Shown here piece after piece: positions 4,411 to 13,062 of a stretch of 16,870 nt of DNA (position 1 is the first letter of the stretch; each line of letters starts with the position of its first letter). Where the stretch lies: positions 1-16,870 of the forward strand of contig JAQTTF010000015.1 in NCBI GenBank assembly GCA_028710915.1. The letters are read 5' to 3'. Made by a program: the position numbers and the translations under genes. Source of the DNA: Minisyncoccota bacterium. GTDB taxonomy: Bacteria > Patescibacteriota > Minisyncoccia > Phycocordibacterales > JAQTLZ01. A model generated the notes under the pieces. It saw nothing but the letters and a program-made list of their open reading frames with translations. It did not search any database and had not been told where the DNA came from.

Positions 4411-6087
4411 TTATAAAGGAATTTCTTCAGAAACAATATCTTTTGTTTTCCAGAATTTCTTGTGAAAAGTACTCCACACTTCTTCAAGCTCTACGCTTCC
4501 AAGAAGCTTAAGTATCAAAACACAGACAACAATACCGATTATACCCGCCAGAAATCCTTGGAGAAAAACTCCTAAAAGAGTATTGAGAGAGAATATATTA
4601 CTGAATATTCCGAGAAAGATATATGATACCGCACCCATCATAATTGAAGCGGAAAGGCTCTGGAAAAGAGTTTGGAAGACAGGTTTGGTAAATGCGGGGA
4701 AATCAAAACTAAAATCAATCCAGTGGATAATCATATTGATTGTTATCCCGATAGAAAATGCAAGCGGCAAAACCAATACAGATGTTCCGGAAAGCCCGTC
4801 GACACGAAGGAACACTTCGACAAAATGTCTTAAAAGCGATTCGGTAAGGAAATATTGGGAAAGAAAATATGCAGAGAGAACTACGGCTCCGGCGCTCAAA
4901 AAATTAATGATGAGAGGCTTTATTGTCTTTCCACGAGCATAATATGAACGCACAAAAAGGAGCATAAGACTTTGAGAAATAGTAGAAAAAGCAAAAAGTG
5001 CGAGACTGGCGGCAGTAAGGCGAGTATCGTTCCAATCAAAATGTCCCGTACCCAAAATGACACGGACAATCTGAGCGCGGATGACGATGAACAAAACAGC
5101 GACCGGCACAGACCAGAAAATAATATGCTTCGCAGAGGTGATCATCTGATCGAGAAATTCACTTTGATTTCCTGAAGCAAAAGAACGCGTAAGCGCAGGG
5201 AAAGCAGCGAGAGAATAGCTCACTCCGATAATTGAAAGCGGAACCGACTGGAGATTAAACGAAAAATTAAAAATTGATACCGAACCGGCCGACATAAACG
5301 AAGCGAGAGAAATCAAGAAAAATTCGGCGATTTCATTTGAAGAAGCGGTGAGCGTTCGCGGGATAGACAGGAGAGCCACTTCTTTAATTGATTGAAAATG
5401 AACTCGGAGCGATAACCTCGGAAATAATTTATGCTCTACAAGAAACGGAATCTGAATTGCCATATGGAGAAATGCTCCAAAAACGACTCCATACGCAAGC
5501 CCCACAAGACCAAAAATAGGATACAAAACAAGGACGCCTAGAATAATGCCGATATTGTAAAAAATCGGGCTTAACGCGTAGAGAAAAAATCTTTTATGCA
5601 CTTGGGTAATGCTCGCGAAAAAATTTGAAATACCGAGGAAAATGGGAGAGAGAAGCACAATACGAGTCATCGAAACAAGTGTAATTACATCTTGACCATG
5701 GAAACTGGGGAAAAAAATATGGATAAAATAAGGGATAAGAAAAAATGCAACACCGCTTACAACAACAATAAAAATAAAGAAAGCGGAAAAAACAGCATCA
5801 ATAAACTTTTTCCCTTCTGCCTCCCCTTTCTCTAATCTCTCTACGAGAAAAGGGATAACAACGGAAATAGAAACTACTGAAGCAACAGATGCGAAGATAA
5901 AATCGGGAATTCGAAAAGAAACATAGTAGAGATCAAGGCTATGGCTCGCGCCGAAAGAATACGCAAAGAGACGGTCGCGGAAAAGTGCGAGTACTTGAGA
6001 AAGAAAAGCGAAAACTCCCAAAAGATAGGCTGCCTGATGGAGTCCTGTAATTTCTCGATGAATAAATCGTAAGATATTCTTTACCAT
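4411..6087 (-). CDS. murJ: Lipid II flippase MurJ (MviN family)
   Basis: Polytopic inner-membrane protein of the MOP exporter superfamily that moves lipid II to the outer face for peptidoglycan synthesis. The 558-residue product is hydrophobic throughout, with a number of membrane segments fitting the 14-helix MurJ fold. The N-terminal signature is clear: LFRDRLFAYSFGASHSLD at 36-52, then YYVSFRIPDFIF. By alignment in mind, R37-D38 and D52 fall at the sites of conserved charged residues (R24 and D39) in E. coli MurJ. The C-terminus is a short polar tail (HKKFWKTKDIVSEEIPL). It lies between lepA and the O-antigen-ligase-like gene, 43 nt from the latter, so co-transcription is likely. A lipid II flippase fits the DivIC-like gene nearby in a cell that makes peptidoglycan. 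Confidence 0.93.
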   Translation of the reverse strand: MVKNILRFIHREITGLHQAAYLLGVFAFLSQVLALFRDRLFAYSFGASHSLDLYYVSFRIPDFIFASVASVVSISVVIPFLVERLEKGEAEGKKFIDAVFSAFFIFIVVVSGVAFFLIPYFIHIFFPSFHGQDVITLVSMTRIVLLSPIFLGISNFFASITQVHKRFFLYALSPIFYNIGIILGVLVLYPIFGLVGLAYGVVFGAFLHMAIQIPFLVEHKLFPRLSLRVHFQSIKEVALLSIPRTLTASSNEIAEFFLISLASFMSAGSVSIFNFSFNLQSVPLSIIGVSYSLAAFPALTRSFASGNQSEFLDQMITSAKHIIFWSVPVAVLFIVIRAQIVRVILGTGHFDWNDTRLTAASLALFAFSTISQSLMLLFVRSYYARGKTIKPLIINFLSAGAVVLSAYFLSQYFLTESLLRHFVEVFLRVDGLSGTSVLVLPLAFSIGITINMIIHWIDFSFDFPAFTKPVFQTLFQSLSASIMMGAVSYIFLGIFSNIFSLNTLLGVFLQGFLAGIIGIVVCVLILKLLGSVELEEVWSTFHKKFWKTKDIVSEEIPL

Positions 6088-6130
6088 TCTGTCTGGCAGT
6101 ATTTTAATGACTCATATCATCCAAATGGAT

Positions 6131-8515
6131 CTATTTCTTTGGAGTCGGTGTTGGTGAAGTTTTTGGAGCTATGGGCGCGGTTAATCCTGGCTTCCCCGCT
6201 TTCAAATTCTTAAGAATAGTAGCAACATCTTGATTGTCAGGATTCGTCCTTTGCACTTCGGTAAATTGAGTAATTGCATCGTTTGTCCTGCCTAGTTTGT
6301 CATAACTTAAACCTAGGAAATATCGGGCGTTGGCATAGGCAGGATCAATGATGACTGCCCGCTCCAATACGCTGACAGCACTGTCATATTTCTTGGCGTT
6401 GTAATACAAGACGCCGAGCTGAAAGAAAATTTGGGAATTATTTTGAGAAATTATTGCCGCAGATTCAAAGTCAGGAATTGCAGAAGCGATATCGCCCTTT
6501 TGGACTTCAGCTTGCCCTCGAAATACATAACCATCCAGATAATTTCTCTTCAAGTTCAGTGACTTTCCGACGTAATCCAAAGCGCCCGTATAATTGCCAT
6601 TAGTAAGCTCAAGCCTTCCCAAGAGAAGCGGGATCGAAGGACTCTTCGGATTGAGCGCTACTGCTTGTATATATGCAGCCCGAGCTGTCTCATAGGCGCC
6701 GGAAATTTTAAGCGGAATGAGAGAAGAATACAGATTGCCGCGCAAAACCCAATTTTTGTAATCTGTCGGATTGGCCTCCAGAGCTTTATCGGCAGAATTT
6801 AAAGCCTCCTGAAGCGCTGCCTTGAAGTTTTTCTGGAAATCATCGCTCGAAAGCTTGTCACTCGTATTTTGCACAGCGAGAATTTTATTGAGTCGAGAAA
6901 CGCCGATATCGGACAAGGCTCGATAATAAATATCATCTGGAGAAAGCGCTGCTGCATGGACAATATAGGCCTCCGCGGTATCAATATTTCCAGTCGTATT
7001 AAATGCGTCAGCTCCTTTTTGGAAATAGCTCATGGCAACAAACTTCTTCCCGTAGACAAATCCGAGAAACACCGCAAGAACAATAAGGAGTACAGAGAGA
7101 ATTTTGACAAAAAGAGTTGATTTGCTAGAACCTGCGAAAAGGTCTTTCTTTTCAATAATACCGATACTAGAGAGGGCGCCAAGAAACAAACCGCTAAAGA
7201 GAAAACTCAACGCAAATGTTGCGATACTAGGAACATAGAATATATTGAGTGCCCAAAGATAAAGAGAAACAACAAAAGAAGACAAGATAAAGTAGCGGAT
7301 GAGAGGATCTTCCGGCAGAAGCCGAAGAGATCGAACTCCCCTTCTTACAAAAAATACCAGAAATGCAATCCAAGACAGAAACCCCAGAATTCCTATTGTC
7401 ACAAGCGAAGAAAGGACAAACCCGAAACCGTAGACAAAATCTGTATCCCAAAAGACACTGTTATTTACTGAATCGGGCTTAGACAAAAGCCACTGATTCA
7501 CAAAACGATTTGGTCCAATTCCGAAGAATGGCTTTTCTTTCAAAACAGAGACTCCGAGATCATACGTAGTTTGGAGTGATGGCCTGACTTCAAGGTTTTG
7601 TATATGGAAGCGGCTAGTAAGCATGCTCCCTATTGAATCAGAAAAAAAGATGCAAAGAATCGCGAGAACCATGACAATCACAGAAGGAAGGAAAGAGCGG
7701 ACCATTCTCTTTACCTTTCCAAAAGGAGCAGAAAAAGTTTCTTCAGAAAAAGAGGATGTCCCCCCTTTCATACTTTGTTTATCAACAAAACCAGCAAGGA
7801 AAAGAAAGAGGGCTGAAGAAATTCCGAGAATAGCCCAAAGCATGGCAAAATTTACAAGGAATACGACAAAAAGAGAGAGAGCGAGAGCAAGAATAATAAT
7901 TCGCTTTAAAAGCGGAGAAGAAGGGATGAGTTCGAGAAAGAAGACCGAAAGAAGAGCTATCGCGCCGGCAAATACTCCAAGATCGTTCCATTTCCCGATA
8001 AGATTCGATGTCGCATCTCCAAATATATGAAAAGAAAGAATACCCGGACCGCCGAGAAGACGAATAATCTGAAAAAGAAATACGACAATAAATGAAGCGA
8101 GGAGTGCGATATAGAAATGAAAAATGGCTTTTTTCGTACGAAATACGATCGAAGCAAGAAAAAAGAGAAGCGAGAAGACAGCGAGAGAACCAAACGTGTC
8201 TATTTCAGGACCGATGCCAAAAAGAGATTGTTTTACAAACCCAAGAGATGAGATAAGAGTAAAGAGAAGGACGAGAGCAAGAAACAAGAAAGAATAATCC
8301 TTAAGATACGAAATTTTCTTTTCTTGCAGAGAGTGAATAGCCCAAGCAATAAAGGCTAGGATCGTACAGAACACCAAAAGGATGTGTTTGCTAAACTGAA
8401 ATGTTGAGAGAGAGGCAGGTAAGAAAAATATGGGAAGCAGAAATGTAAGCCCAAGGAGGAGAAAAAAAGGGGCTTTCTCAAAAAAAGGAGAAACTTTTGG
8501 TGAATTTGGGATCAT
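6131..8515 (-). CDS. O-antigen ligase-like membrane protein with C-terminal TPR domain
   Basis: A 794-residue protein in two parts. Residues 1-490 hold about a dozen membrane segments and two stretches typical of the Wzy/O-antigen-ligase (Wzy_C) family: QSLFGIGPEIDTFGS near 96-110 and KEKPFFGIGPNRFVNQW at 326-342, followed by a long outside loop. Residues 495-770 contain about six tetratricopeptide repeats (for example ALEANPTDYKNWVLRGNLYS and YAKK-type turns), and the protein ends in a Pro/Thr/Lys tail. Such proteins are common in CPR genomes and probably join or polymerise a surface glycan, with the TPR part giving protein contacts outside the membrane. The glycan and reaction cannot be read from sequence. 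A promoter at 8564-8592 leaves a leader of about 42 nt. murJ follows 43 nt downstream. Confidence 0.85.
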   Translation of the reverse strand: MIPNSPKVSPFFEKAPFFLLLGLTFLLPIFFLPASLSTFQFSKHILLVFCTILAFIAWAIHSLQEKKISYLKDYSFLFLALVLLFTLISSLGFVKQSLFGIGPEIDTFGSLAVFSLLFFLASIVFRTKKAIFHFYIALLASFIVVFLFQIIRLLGGPGILSFHIFGDATSNLIGKWNDLGVFAGAIALLSVFFLELIPSSPLLKRIIILALALSLFVVFLVNFAMLWAILGISSALFLFLAGFVDKQSMKGGTSSFSEETFSAPFGKVKRMVRSFLPSVIVMVLAILCIFFSDSIGSMLTSRFHIQNLEVRPSLQTTYDLGVSVLKEKPFFGIGPNRFVNQWLLSKPDSVNNSVFWDTDFVYGFGFVLSSLVTIGILGFLSWIAFLVFFVRRGVRSLRLLPEDPLIRYFILSSFVVSLYLWALNIFYVPSIATFALSFLFSGLFLGALSSIGIIEKKDLFAGSSKSTLFVKILSVLLIVLAVFLGFVYGKKFVAMSYFQKGADAFNTTGNIDTAEAYIVHAAALSPDDIYYRALSDIGVSRLNKILAVQNTSDKLSSDDFQKNFKAALQEALNSADKALEANPTDYKNWVLRGNLYSSLIPLKISGAYETARAAYIQAVALNPKSPSIPLLLGRLELTNGNYTGALDYVGKSLNLKRNYLDGYVFRGQAEVQKGDIASAIPDFESAAIISQNNSQIFFQLGVLYYNAKKYDSAVSVLERAVIIDPAYANARYFLGLSYDKLGRTNDAITQFTEVQRTNPDNQDVATILKNLKAGKPGLTAPIAPKTSPTPTPKK

Positions 8516-8563
8516 AAGATATAACGCTCGCTAAAGGTAACGAATATAACGAATAATAGAACT

Positions 8564-8592
8564 ATTATATAAAAGAAATAGAGAACTAACAA
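8564..8592 (-). promoter_or_regulatory. Promoter of the ligase-TPR / murJ run
   Basis: On the minus strand, TTGTTA (8587-8592) and TATAAT (8564-8569) are 17 nt apart, close to the sigma-70 consensus. It lies back to back with the rnpB promoter. Confidence 0.65.
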
Positions 8593-8639
8593 ATAGCGTA
8601 CGTGGAGAAAGCTTTAAAATACAGAGACGAGAAATTTAT

Positions 8640-8668
8640 TTGCAATACTGCGTTTTTTATAGTATAAT
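8640..8668 (+). promoter_or_regulatory. Promoter of rnpB
   Basis: TTGCAA (8640-8645) and a perfect TATAAT (8663-8668) are separated by 17 nt. The expected start at about 8675 matches the beginning of the P1 helix of the RNA. Confidence 0.8.
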
Positions 8669-8674
8669 TTCTTA

Positions 8675-9034
8675 GCCTTTATGTCGGGCAGACGCTCGTT
8701 CTGGAAGGATCGGGAGGAAAGTCCGAACACTGGCCTCGCTTCGGCGAGACAGAATGGTAGTGGGTAACGCCCACCCAAGGCAACTTGCGAGGTGCGAACA
8801 GTGACGGTCGAGACTGAAAAGTCGAGACCGCCCCGCCCTTTCTTTCGAAAGGGCGGGGCGAACTCTCACAGTAATGTAGGAGGTGCAACGGCTAAATCCT
8901 TACCACAGTGCAAGGCCGTGCTCATTGAAAAATGAGAGTGCCGCTTGAGGATGTTGGTAACAACATTCCCAGATAAATGTCTGCACATCTTTCGAAAGAG
9001 AGAGGACAGAATTCGGCTTATAGGCACAAAGGTA
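8675..9034 (+). ncRNA. rnpB: RNase P RNA (bacterial type A-like)
   Basis: Catalytic RNA that removes 5' leaders from tRNA precursors. The universal blocks are all visible: GAGGAAAGTCCGAACAC near the 5' end (CR I), CCCAGATAAATGTCTG (CR III/P15 area, about 8969-8984) and GGACAGAATTCGGCTTATAG near the 3' end (CR V). The two ends pair as P1 (CCTTT near 8676 with AAAGG ending at 9032, continued after one mismatch). A very stable hairpin, CGCCCCGCCCTTTC with its complement around 8830-8864, is probably the P12 arm. Length of about 360 nt is normal. Ends are estimated from the promoter, P1 and the terminator. Two opposite-strand ORFs over it are shadows. Confidence 0.96.
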
Positions 9035-9037
9035 TGA

Positions 9038-9070
9038 AAAGCCCCGCGAAATCCGCGGGGCTTTCCTTTT
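9038..9070 (+). terminator. Terminator of rnpB, probably shared with IDI
   Basis: An 11-bp GC-rich stem (9038-9048 with 9054-9064, AAAGCCCCGCG and its complement) is followed by CCTTTT. On the other strand it is followed by TTTTC-rich sequence right after the stop of the isomerase gene, so it may act in both directions. Confidence 0.88.
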
Positions 9071-9589
9071 CTAATTTTTTTTCAAAAATGTGATGGCTCG
9101 TTCAAAACAAATTTTAAACCAATAGGTATATTTCTCCGGATTTTTCTTTACATCCTCGCGCAAAGCTTTTCGAGACATCCACCTGAAATCTTCAGCTTCT
9201 TCGGGATTGGGAGAAATTTTTCCGTCATACATTCCCATAAATACATGATCAAATTCATTTTCAGTAATTCCATGATCAAGCTCCGCACGGTAGGTAAATG
9301 TGAAAATTTCTTTGAGCGGACAATCAAATCCCATCTCAAGATTAAGACAACGATGCGCAGCGGATTCATTCTCCTCTCCCGGATCTTGATGTCCACAACA
9401 GGCATTTGTCCAAAGTCCTCCTGAATGGTACTTTTCTTTGGCGCGCCTTTGGAGAAGCATCTCGCCTTTTGAGTTAAAAATGAAGATAGAAAGACAGCGA
9501 TGGAGCTTCCCCTCAAGATGCGCTTTGAGTTTCTCTTCCTCACCCACTTGCTCGTCTTTTTCGTTTACCAGTATAATATGTTTTCCCAT
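9071..9589 (-). CDS. idi: Isopentenyl-diphosphate delta-isomerase, type 1
   Basis: Converts IPP to DMAPP, the step that starts prenyl chain building. It is a soluble Nudix-fold metal enzyme. From the ATG at 9589 the product has 172 residues (E. coli Idi 182) and begins MGKHIILVNEKDEQVG, the usual family start; an upstream ATG at 9628 would add 13 residues unlike the family. Active-site features are in place: H24 and H30 in the metal site, WTNACCGHQ with catalytic C65 and H67, and TENEFDHVF with E110 and E112. A TAAAAT box about 10 nt before 9589 fits a short leader. The gene is divergent from the CarF-like desaturase and converges on rnpB across a shared terminator. Its product could feed undecaprenyl carrier synthesis or carotenoid-like lipids; no other pathway gene is in view. 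Confidence 0.93.
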   Translation of the reverse strand: MGKHIILVNEKDEQVGEEEKLKAHLEGKLHRCLSIFIFNSKGEMLLQRRAKEKYHSGGLWTNACCGHQDPGEENESAAHRCLNLEMGFDCPLKEIFTFTYRAELDHGITENEFDHVFMGMYDGKISPNPEEAEDFRWMSRKALREDVKKNPEKYTYWFKICFERAITFLKKN

Positions 9590-9639
9590 AGGAAAGAGTA
9601 TTTTACCGCGATAAGCTTGAAAATACAAAATATAGCATT

Positions 9640-10386
9640 ATGGCCCAAATTCAACAGCCAAATATAGAAGAATTGAGAATGAGATCAGGCAGAAGTGCCG
9701 ATCTAATGCGCCTTTTTGCTTTTCTTTTGGCATGTTTCCTCTGTATTTTGATACTTCGAAAACTCTACCTTTCAAGAGAGTACTTCTCTCTGTTTTATTT
9801 TCTTATGAGTCTCGTTTTGAGCGCGCTTGTTGCCGATTTTATTTCCGGCGTTGCACATTGGACTTTTGACACATGGGGTTCCGCAAAAACATTCATTGTG
9901 GGACCGCTTTTTATTCGGCCATTTCGCGAACATCACGGAGATGAGAAAGCCTTTACGCATCACACCTTTCTTCAGACATCATCAAGCGGATCATTTACCG
10001 TTATTCCTTTTCTCTTCATTATTCTGTTTCTTCCGCTCGAGGGAATGTTCTCTTATGCTCTTTTATTATTTCTCTTTTTTGTAACAACCTGGATTTTTCT
10101 TACCAATCAAATCCATAAATGGGCTCACATGGAGACTCCTCCTGCCCTTATCGCATTTCTCCAAAAAATACATATTCTTCTCCCCAACGAGGCGCATCAT
10201 ATTCATCACATCGAGCCGTTCACGCAGTCGTATGCAATTACAAACGGCTGGACCAATCCTTTTTTCACCAAATTCAAATTTTTCACAAAGCTTGAAAAAA
10301 TTATTATGAAAATCACAGGAGCAGTCCCCCGAACTGATGATATTGGAATTGAGGCGGCAAGAGAGGTCATGGCAAAAGAGAAATAA
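9640..10386 (+). CDS. CarF/TMEM189 (Kua)-family lipid desaturase, putative plasmanyl desaturase
   Basis: Family of membrane di-iron enzymes (Pfam Lipid_desat; animal PEDS1/TMEM189 and Myxococcus CarF) that turn plasmanyl lipids into vinyl-ether plasmalogens. The 248-residue product has membrane segments at about 22-40, 48-70, 118-135 and 137-155. The His motifs follow family order: GVAHWTFDTWG (H73, D77), RPFREHH (H98, H99), HH at 107-108, NQIHKWAH (H159, H163), and LPNEAHHIHH (H186, H187, H189, H190), then ITNGW and PRTDD near the end. The stretch after H108 reads TFLQTSSSG, where animal members have DFIETNGDN, so the substrate may differ. It starts 50 bp from the isomerase gene in divergent orientation, and its stop is 20 bp from the tRNA-Ser element. 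The family call is firm; the reaction in this organism is inferred. Confidence 0.88.
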   Translation: MAQIQQPNIEELRMRSGRSADLMRLFAFLLACFLCILILRKLYLSREYFSLFYFLMSLVLSALVADFISGVAHWTFDTWGSAKTFIVGPLFIRPFREHHGDEKAFTHHTFLQTSSSGSFTVIPFLFIILFLPLEGMFSYALLLFLFFVTTWIFLTNQIHKWAHMETPPALIAFLQKIHILLPNEAHHIHHIEPFTQSYAITNGWTNPFFTKFKFFTKLEKIIMKITGAVPRTDDIGIEAAREVMAKEK

Positions 10387-10406
10387 AAGTTTTCTCAATT
10401 ACACAG

Positions 10407-10584
10407 TGCGGAGAGAGGGATTCGAAACTTACAGTTTCAGTACCCCGATTGGTTATTTTATTTCGCTTCGCTCATAAAATAAGCTCAATCGGGCTTCGAA
10501 TCCCTCGCGAAAGCTCTCCCAGAGCTTTCTTCTCTCCTTGCTAAAAATTTTCAATTTTTACTGGCGGAGAGAGAGGGATTCGAA
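10407..10584 (-). repeat. Structured tRNA-tail element at tRNA-Ser
   Basis: Read on the minus strand: direct tail A in the tRNA (10562-10584) with trailer; hairpin 1 (AATTTTTA at 10553-10560 with TAAAAATT at 10542-10549); inverted tail A' as acceptor block 10531-10537 and T-arm block 10495-10506, split by a 24-nt insert (10507-10530) with stem GAAAGCTCT/AGAGCTTTC; hairpin 3 (10444-10493, basal CCCGATTG/CAATCGGG, long AT apical stem); hairpin 4 (10424-10438, GAAACT/AGTTTC); and a distal direct tail (10407-10426) that repeats the T-loop, T-stem and first acceptor bases. Positions 10422-10453 and 10482-10493 are identical to 1816-1847 and 1862-1873 of the tRNA-Gly element, while the apical part of hairpin 3 differs fully. 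No convincing gene lies inside. Confidence 0.83.
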
Positions 10585-10651
10585 CCCTCGATACCCTTTC
10601 GGATATACTACCTTTCCAGGGTAGCCCGTTCGACCGCTCCGGCATCTCTCC
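10562..10651 (-). tRNA. tRNA-Ser(GGA), CCA encoded
   Basis: The reverse complement gives acceptor GGAGAGA/TCTCTCC, anticodon stem CTACC/GGTAG with loop CTGGAAA (anticodon GGA), a long variable arm (TATCCGAAAGGGTA), T-stem GAGGG/CCCTC with loop TTCGAAT, discriminator G and an encoded CCA (10562-10564). It is the only one of the four tRNA genes with CCA in the gene. A TATAAA box (10657-10662) lies just upstream, inside the spacer after the DUF3137-like gene. Confidence 0.96.
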
Positions 10652-10668
10652 AATATTTTATACGACAG

Positions 10669-11457
10669 TTAGATTACCACACTGGACGCATTCTTGCGAA
10701 ATAAATTATCCATATAGGTCACCAAGTTGAACATATTCTGCAATTCATCTCTCTTGGTAATAACTTTCGGAGCATAGATATAGAGATGATTCCCCGAAAA
10801 TTCAAAGCTGAAATCGCGTGCTCGATCGATAAGATCGGCCATAACGTCAGGCGTGAATATCTGATAGGCCTCCTGCTCTCGCCCTTTCGGCACCCTTAAT
10901 TTGAAATATTTATTGAAATCTCCCTCAAGCTGAACAGTCTCGTCTCCGGAAAACCAATCGGACACAGCTGTCGTCTGTTCATTTGAAAATAAAAGTATAT
11001 TCGGCACTGGATTATTGAGCGTAACTTCAAATACCGTGTATGAATACGTGTGCGAATTTTTACCGTATCCAATAGTAAAACGAAAAGAAAAGATCCGCAT
11101 GGGCAGATTATCTTGTGTACCGCTCAAGACATCGAACAGGGATTGGCTGTGTCCAGTTTGGAAAAGCTTGCCGTTTACAGATTCCATAGTACTAGTCTCT
11201 GCATAATCAAATCCAATCGACGCACCAAATTGCTTTGTAAACTCACGTTTGATCTTTGCTTGCACCTGCTGATACCCGAACGCGCAAAGCATTATCGGAA
11301 TAGCACAGAGCCGGAGGTCAAGACCAAAAGTTATAATCCCGACGATTGAACCAATAATGATAATTCCGAACAATGCTACGTATGTCTTATCGTTTTTAAG
11401 GATATATGTTTCAGTACTTTTGCTCACATCCTCAATAATCGGTTCTGTTTCGTTCAT
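10669..11457 (-). CDS. DUF3137-like membrane protein
   Basis: Function unknown. The 262-residue product has a polar N-terminus, two close membrane segments (about 27-45 and 49-62) and a large soluble C-terminal domain. That domain includes GFDYAETSTMESVNG, LFDVLSGTQDNLPMRIFSF, then VFEVTL and YAPKVITKRDEL. This topology and the place next to LemA are typical of DUF3137 proteins, where one or two helices are followed by a domain with strands reading like a binding fold. It starts 18 nt after htpX and ends 17 nt before tRNA-Ser, so it closes the lemA-htpX unit. A role in membrane protein quality control with LemA and HtpX is an inference from position. The family call rests on overall resemblance, not on a motif I can test. 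Confidence 0.6.
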   Translation of the reverse strand: MNETEPIIEDVSKSTETYILKNDKTYVALFGIIIIGSIVGIITFGLDLRLCAIPIMLCAFGYQQVQAKIKREFTKQFGASIGFDYAETSTMESVNGKLFQTGHSQSLFDVLSGTQDNLPMRIFSFRFTIGYGKNSHTYSYTVFEVTLNNPVPNILLFSNEQTTAVSDWFSGDETVQLEGDFNKYFKLRVPKGREQEAYQIFTPDVMADLIDRARDFSFEFSGNHLYIYAPKVITKRDELQNMFNLVTYMDNLFRKNASSVVI

Positions 11458-11475
11458 AAGATAATGAAAATAAAT

Positions 11476-12387
11476 TTAAGATTTTCCACCCATAAGCGCC
11501 GAGATCCTGTCTTCAATCGGGGGATGGGTCTGGAATAATTTTGAAAGCCATGACAAAGAACCATGCTCGGGTCCGAATGGATTTGAAATAAAGAGATGAG
11601 CAGTTGCATTGTTTGCATGTATCATCGGCTGATCATATTGGCCAATTTTCTGAAGGGCCGACGCAAGACCCTCCGGATAGCGAGTCAAAAGTGCGCCGGA
11701 AGCATCTGCGAGAAATTCCCGCTTCCTTGAGATCGCAAGCTGGATTAAAACTGCGGCAATTGGCGCAAGAATAGAAAAGATAAGTCCAATAAGAAAAATA
11801 ATAAGACCAGCCTCTCCCCCATCTCTGCTGTCCCTTCGGCGTCCGCCTCCGAAAAATGCCATTCGTCGAAACATGCTAGCAAGAAGCGCGATAAGCCCAA
11901 CCAAAACTACCACAACTGTAGAAAGCAAAATATCCCGATTCCCAATATGAGAAAGTTCATGCGAAAGCACTCCTTCAAGCTCTGTCTTGGTCATTGTCCT
12001 AAGAAGTCCGCTCGTCACAGCTATTGCGGCGTGATTCTTATCGCGTCCGGTTGCAAAAGCATTCGGTGCCGGATCATCTATCACATAGAGCCTTGGCATC
12101 GGCAGTCCAGCAGTGATAGAAAGATTTTCAACAATATCCCACAGTTGAGGAGCTTGCGACTTTTCAATCGGTTGCGCGCGAGCAGAAGCGAGAGCAATTT
12201 TGTCCGAATACCAATAGCTCACGATATTCATCCCGATACTGAAGATAATGAAAAAGTACAGAATGGCAATATCGTTGTAAACATACGAAAAAATATACCC
12301 AAAACCGATCAAGACAACAAGAAAAAGCGTCATGAGAAACCATGTTTTTCTGACATTGTTCGATTGTTGCGTATACAGTGTTGCCAT
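11476..12387 (-). CDS. htpX: HtpX-family membrane zinc metalloprotease (M48B)
   Basis: Membrane-bound zinc endopeptidase that cuts misfolded membrane proteins. The 303-residue product (E. coli HtpX 293) has N-terminal helices at about 16-36 and 41-59. The soluble part carries PAPNAFATGRDKNHAAIAVT, the zinc motif HELSH (H143, E144, H147) and the third ligand region SRKREFLADASG (E224). Two more membrane segments lie at about 155-172 and 195-216, separated by a Gly/Arg-rich loop (FFGGGRRRDSRDGG). The C-terminus has the family end THPPIEDRISAL. All catalytic residues are present, so it should be active. It follows lemA after 50 nt and precedes the DUF3137-like gene by 18 nt; LemA-HtpX pairs recur in many bacteria. 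Confidence 0.96.
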   Translation of the reverse strand: MATLYTQQSNNVRKTWFLMTLFLVVLIGFGYIFSYVYNDIAILYFFIIFSIGMNIVSYWYSDKIALASARAQPIEKSQAPQLWDIVENLSITAGLPMPRLYVIDDPAPNAFATGRDKNHAAIAVTSGLLRTMTKTELEGVLSHELSHIGNRDILLSTVVVVLVGLIALLASMFRRMAFFGGGRRRDSRDGGEAGLIIFLIGLIFSILAPIAAVLIQLAISRKREFLADASGALLTRYPEGLASALQKIGQYDQPMIHANNATAHLFISNPFGPEHGSLSWLSKLFQTHPPIEDRISALMGGKS

Positions 12388-12437
12388 AGATAAAATTCGC
12401 CAGCCCCAAGCTCTTGTATCTTTTTTAAAAAAGAAAA

Positions 12438-13019
12438 CTAGAACTTTACTTCGACAGGATTTCTGGCTGCGGCGTCCGCATCAGCAAGTTCGAAAAGATC
12501 CATTTTAGCGAAATGGCCGGCATTTGCGATTACAGAATTAGGGAACGATTCGATTGAAGTATTAAGGTCTCGAACAGTACCGTTGTAGAATCGGCGGGCC
12601 GCTTGGATCTTGTCCTCCGTATCAGAAAGTTCTCCCTGAAGTGAAAGAAAATTTTGATTGGCTTTCAAATCAGGATAAGCTTCTGCGACTGCAAAAACCG
12701 ATTTCAATGCTCCTGCCAACACATTTTCTGCTTGAGCCTTAGCTCCAGGCGTTCCCGCAGAAAGCGATGCTGCTCGAGCATTCGTAACATTTGCGAACAC
12801 GCTATTTTCATGTGTCGCATAACCTTTAACCGTGTTTACGAGGTTCGGGATAAGATCGTATCTGCGTTTGAGCTGGACATCGATATCAGACCAGGCTTCT
12901 TTTGCTTGGTTCGTTAGCCTGACAAAACGATTGTACGCAAGTACAGCCCACAAAACCAAGAGCACAACGACAATCAATAGAATAAACATAATAGTGCGAG
13001 TTATTATTAACGCCTCCAT
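12438..13019 (-). CDS. lemA: LemA family protein
   Basis: Membrane-anchored helical protein, often beside HtpX or DUF3137 genes; its molecular role is unsettled. The 193-residue product has one N-terminal membrane helix (about 9-29). Then comes the family's long helical domain with YNRFVRLTNQAKEAWSDIDV, QLKRRYDLIPNLVNTVKGYA, SVFANVTNARA, and near the end LQGELSDTEDKIQAARRFYN and FPNSVIANAGHF. Length and motif order are standard (usual range about 180-200). A second ATG at residue 11 is an alternative start, but M1 keeps a short lead before the helix. It begins the lemA-htpX-DUF3137 unit and lies 43 nt after the two-domain PsbP-like gene. Confidence 0.95.
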   Translation of the reverse strand: MEALIITRTIMFILLIVVVLLVLWAVLAYNRFVRLTNQAKEAWSDIDVQLKRRYDLIPNLVNTVKGYATHENSVFANVTNARAASLSAGTPGAKAQAENVLAGALKSVFAVAEAYPDLKANQNFLSLQGELSDTEDKIQAARRFYNGTVRDLNTSIESFPNSVIANAGHFAKMDLFELADADAAARNPVEVKF

Positions 13020-13062
13020 TCTAGCACTTCTCTCAAAACAGCGAAACTAGACTATCAGAAAA

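Noticed and set aside
8672..8888. Two minus-strand ORFs of 65-69 codons
   Set aside because: They lie antisense to the RNase P RNA and share no protein-like features.
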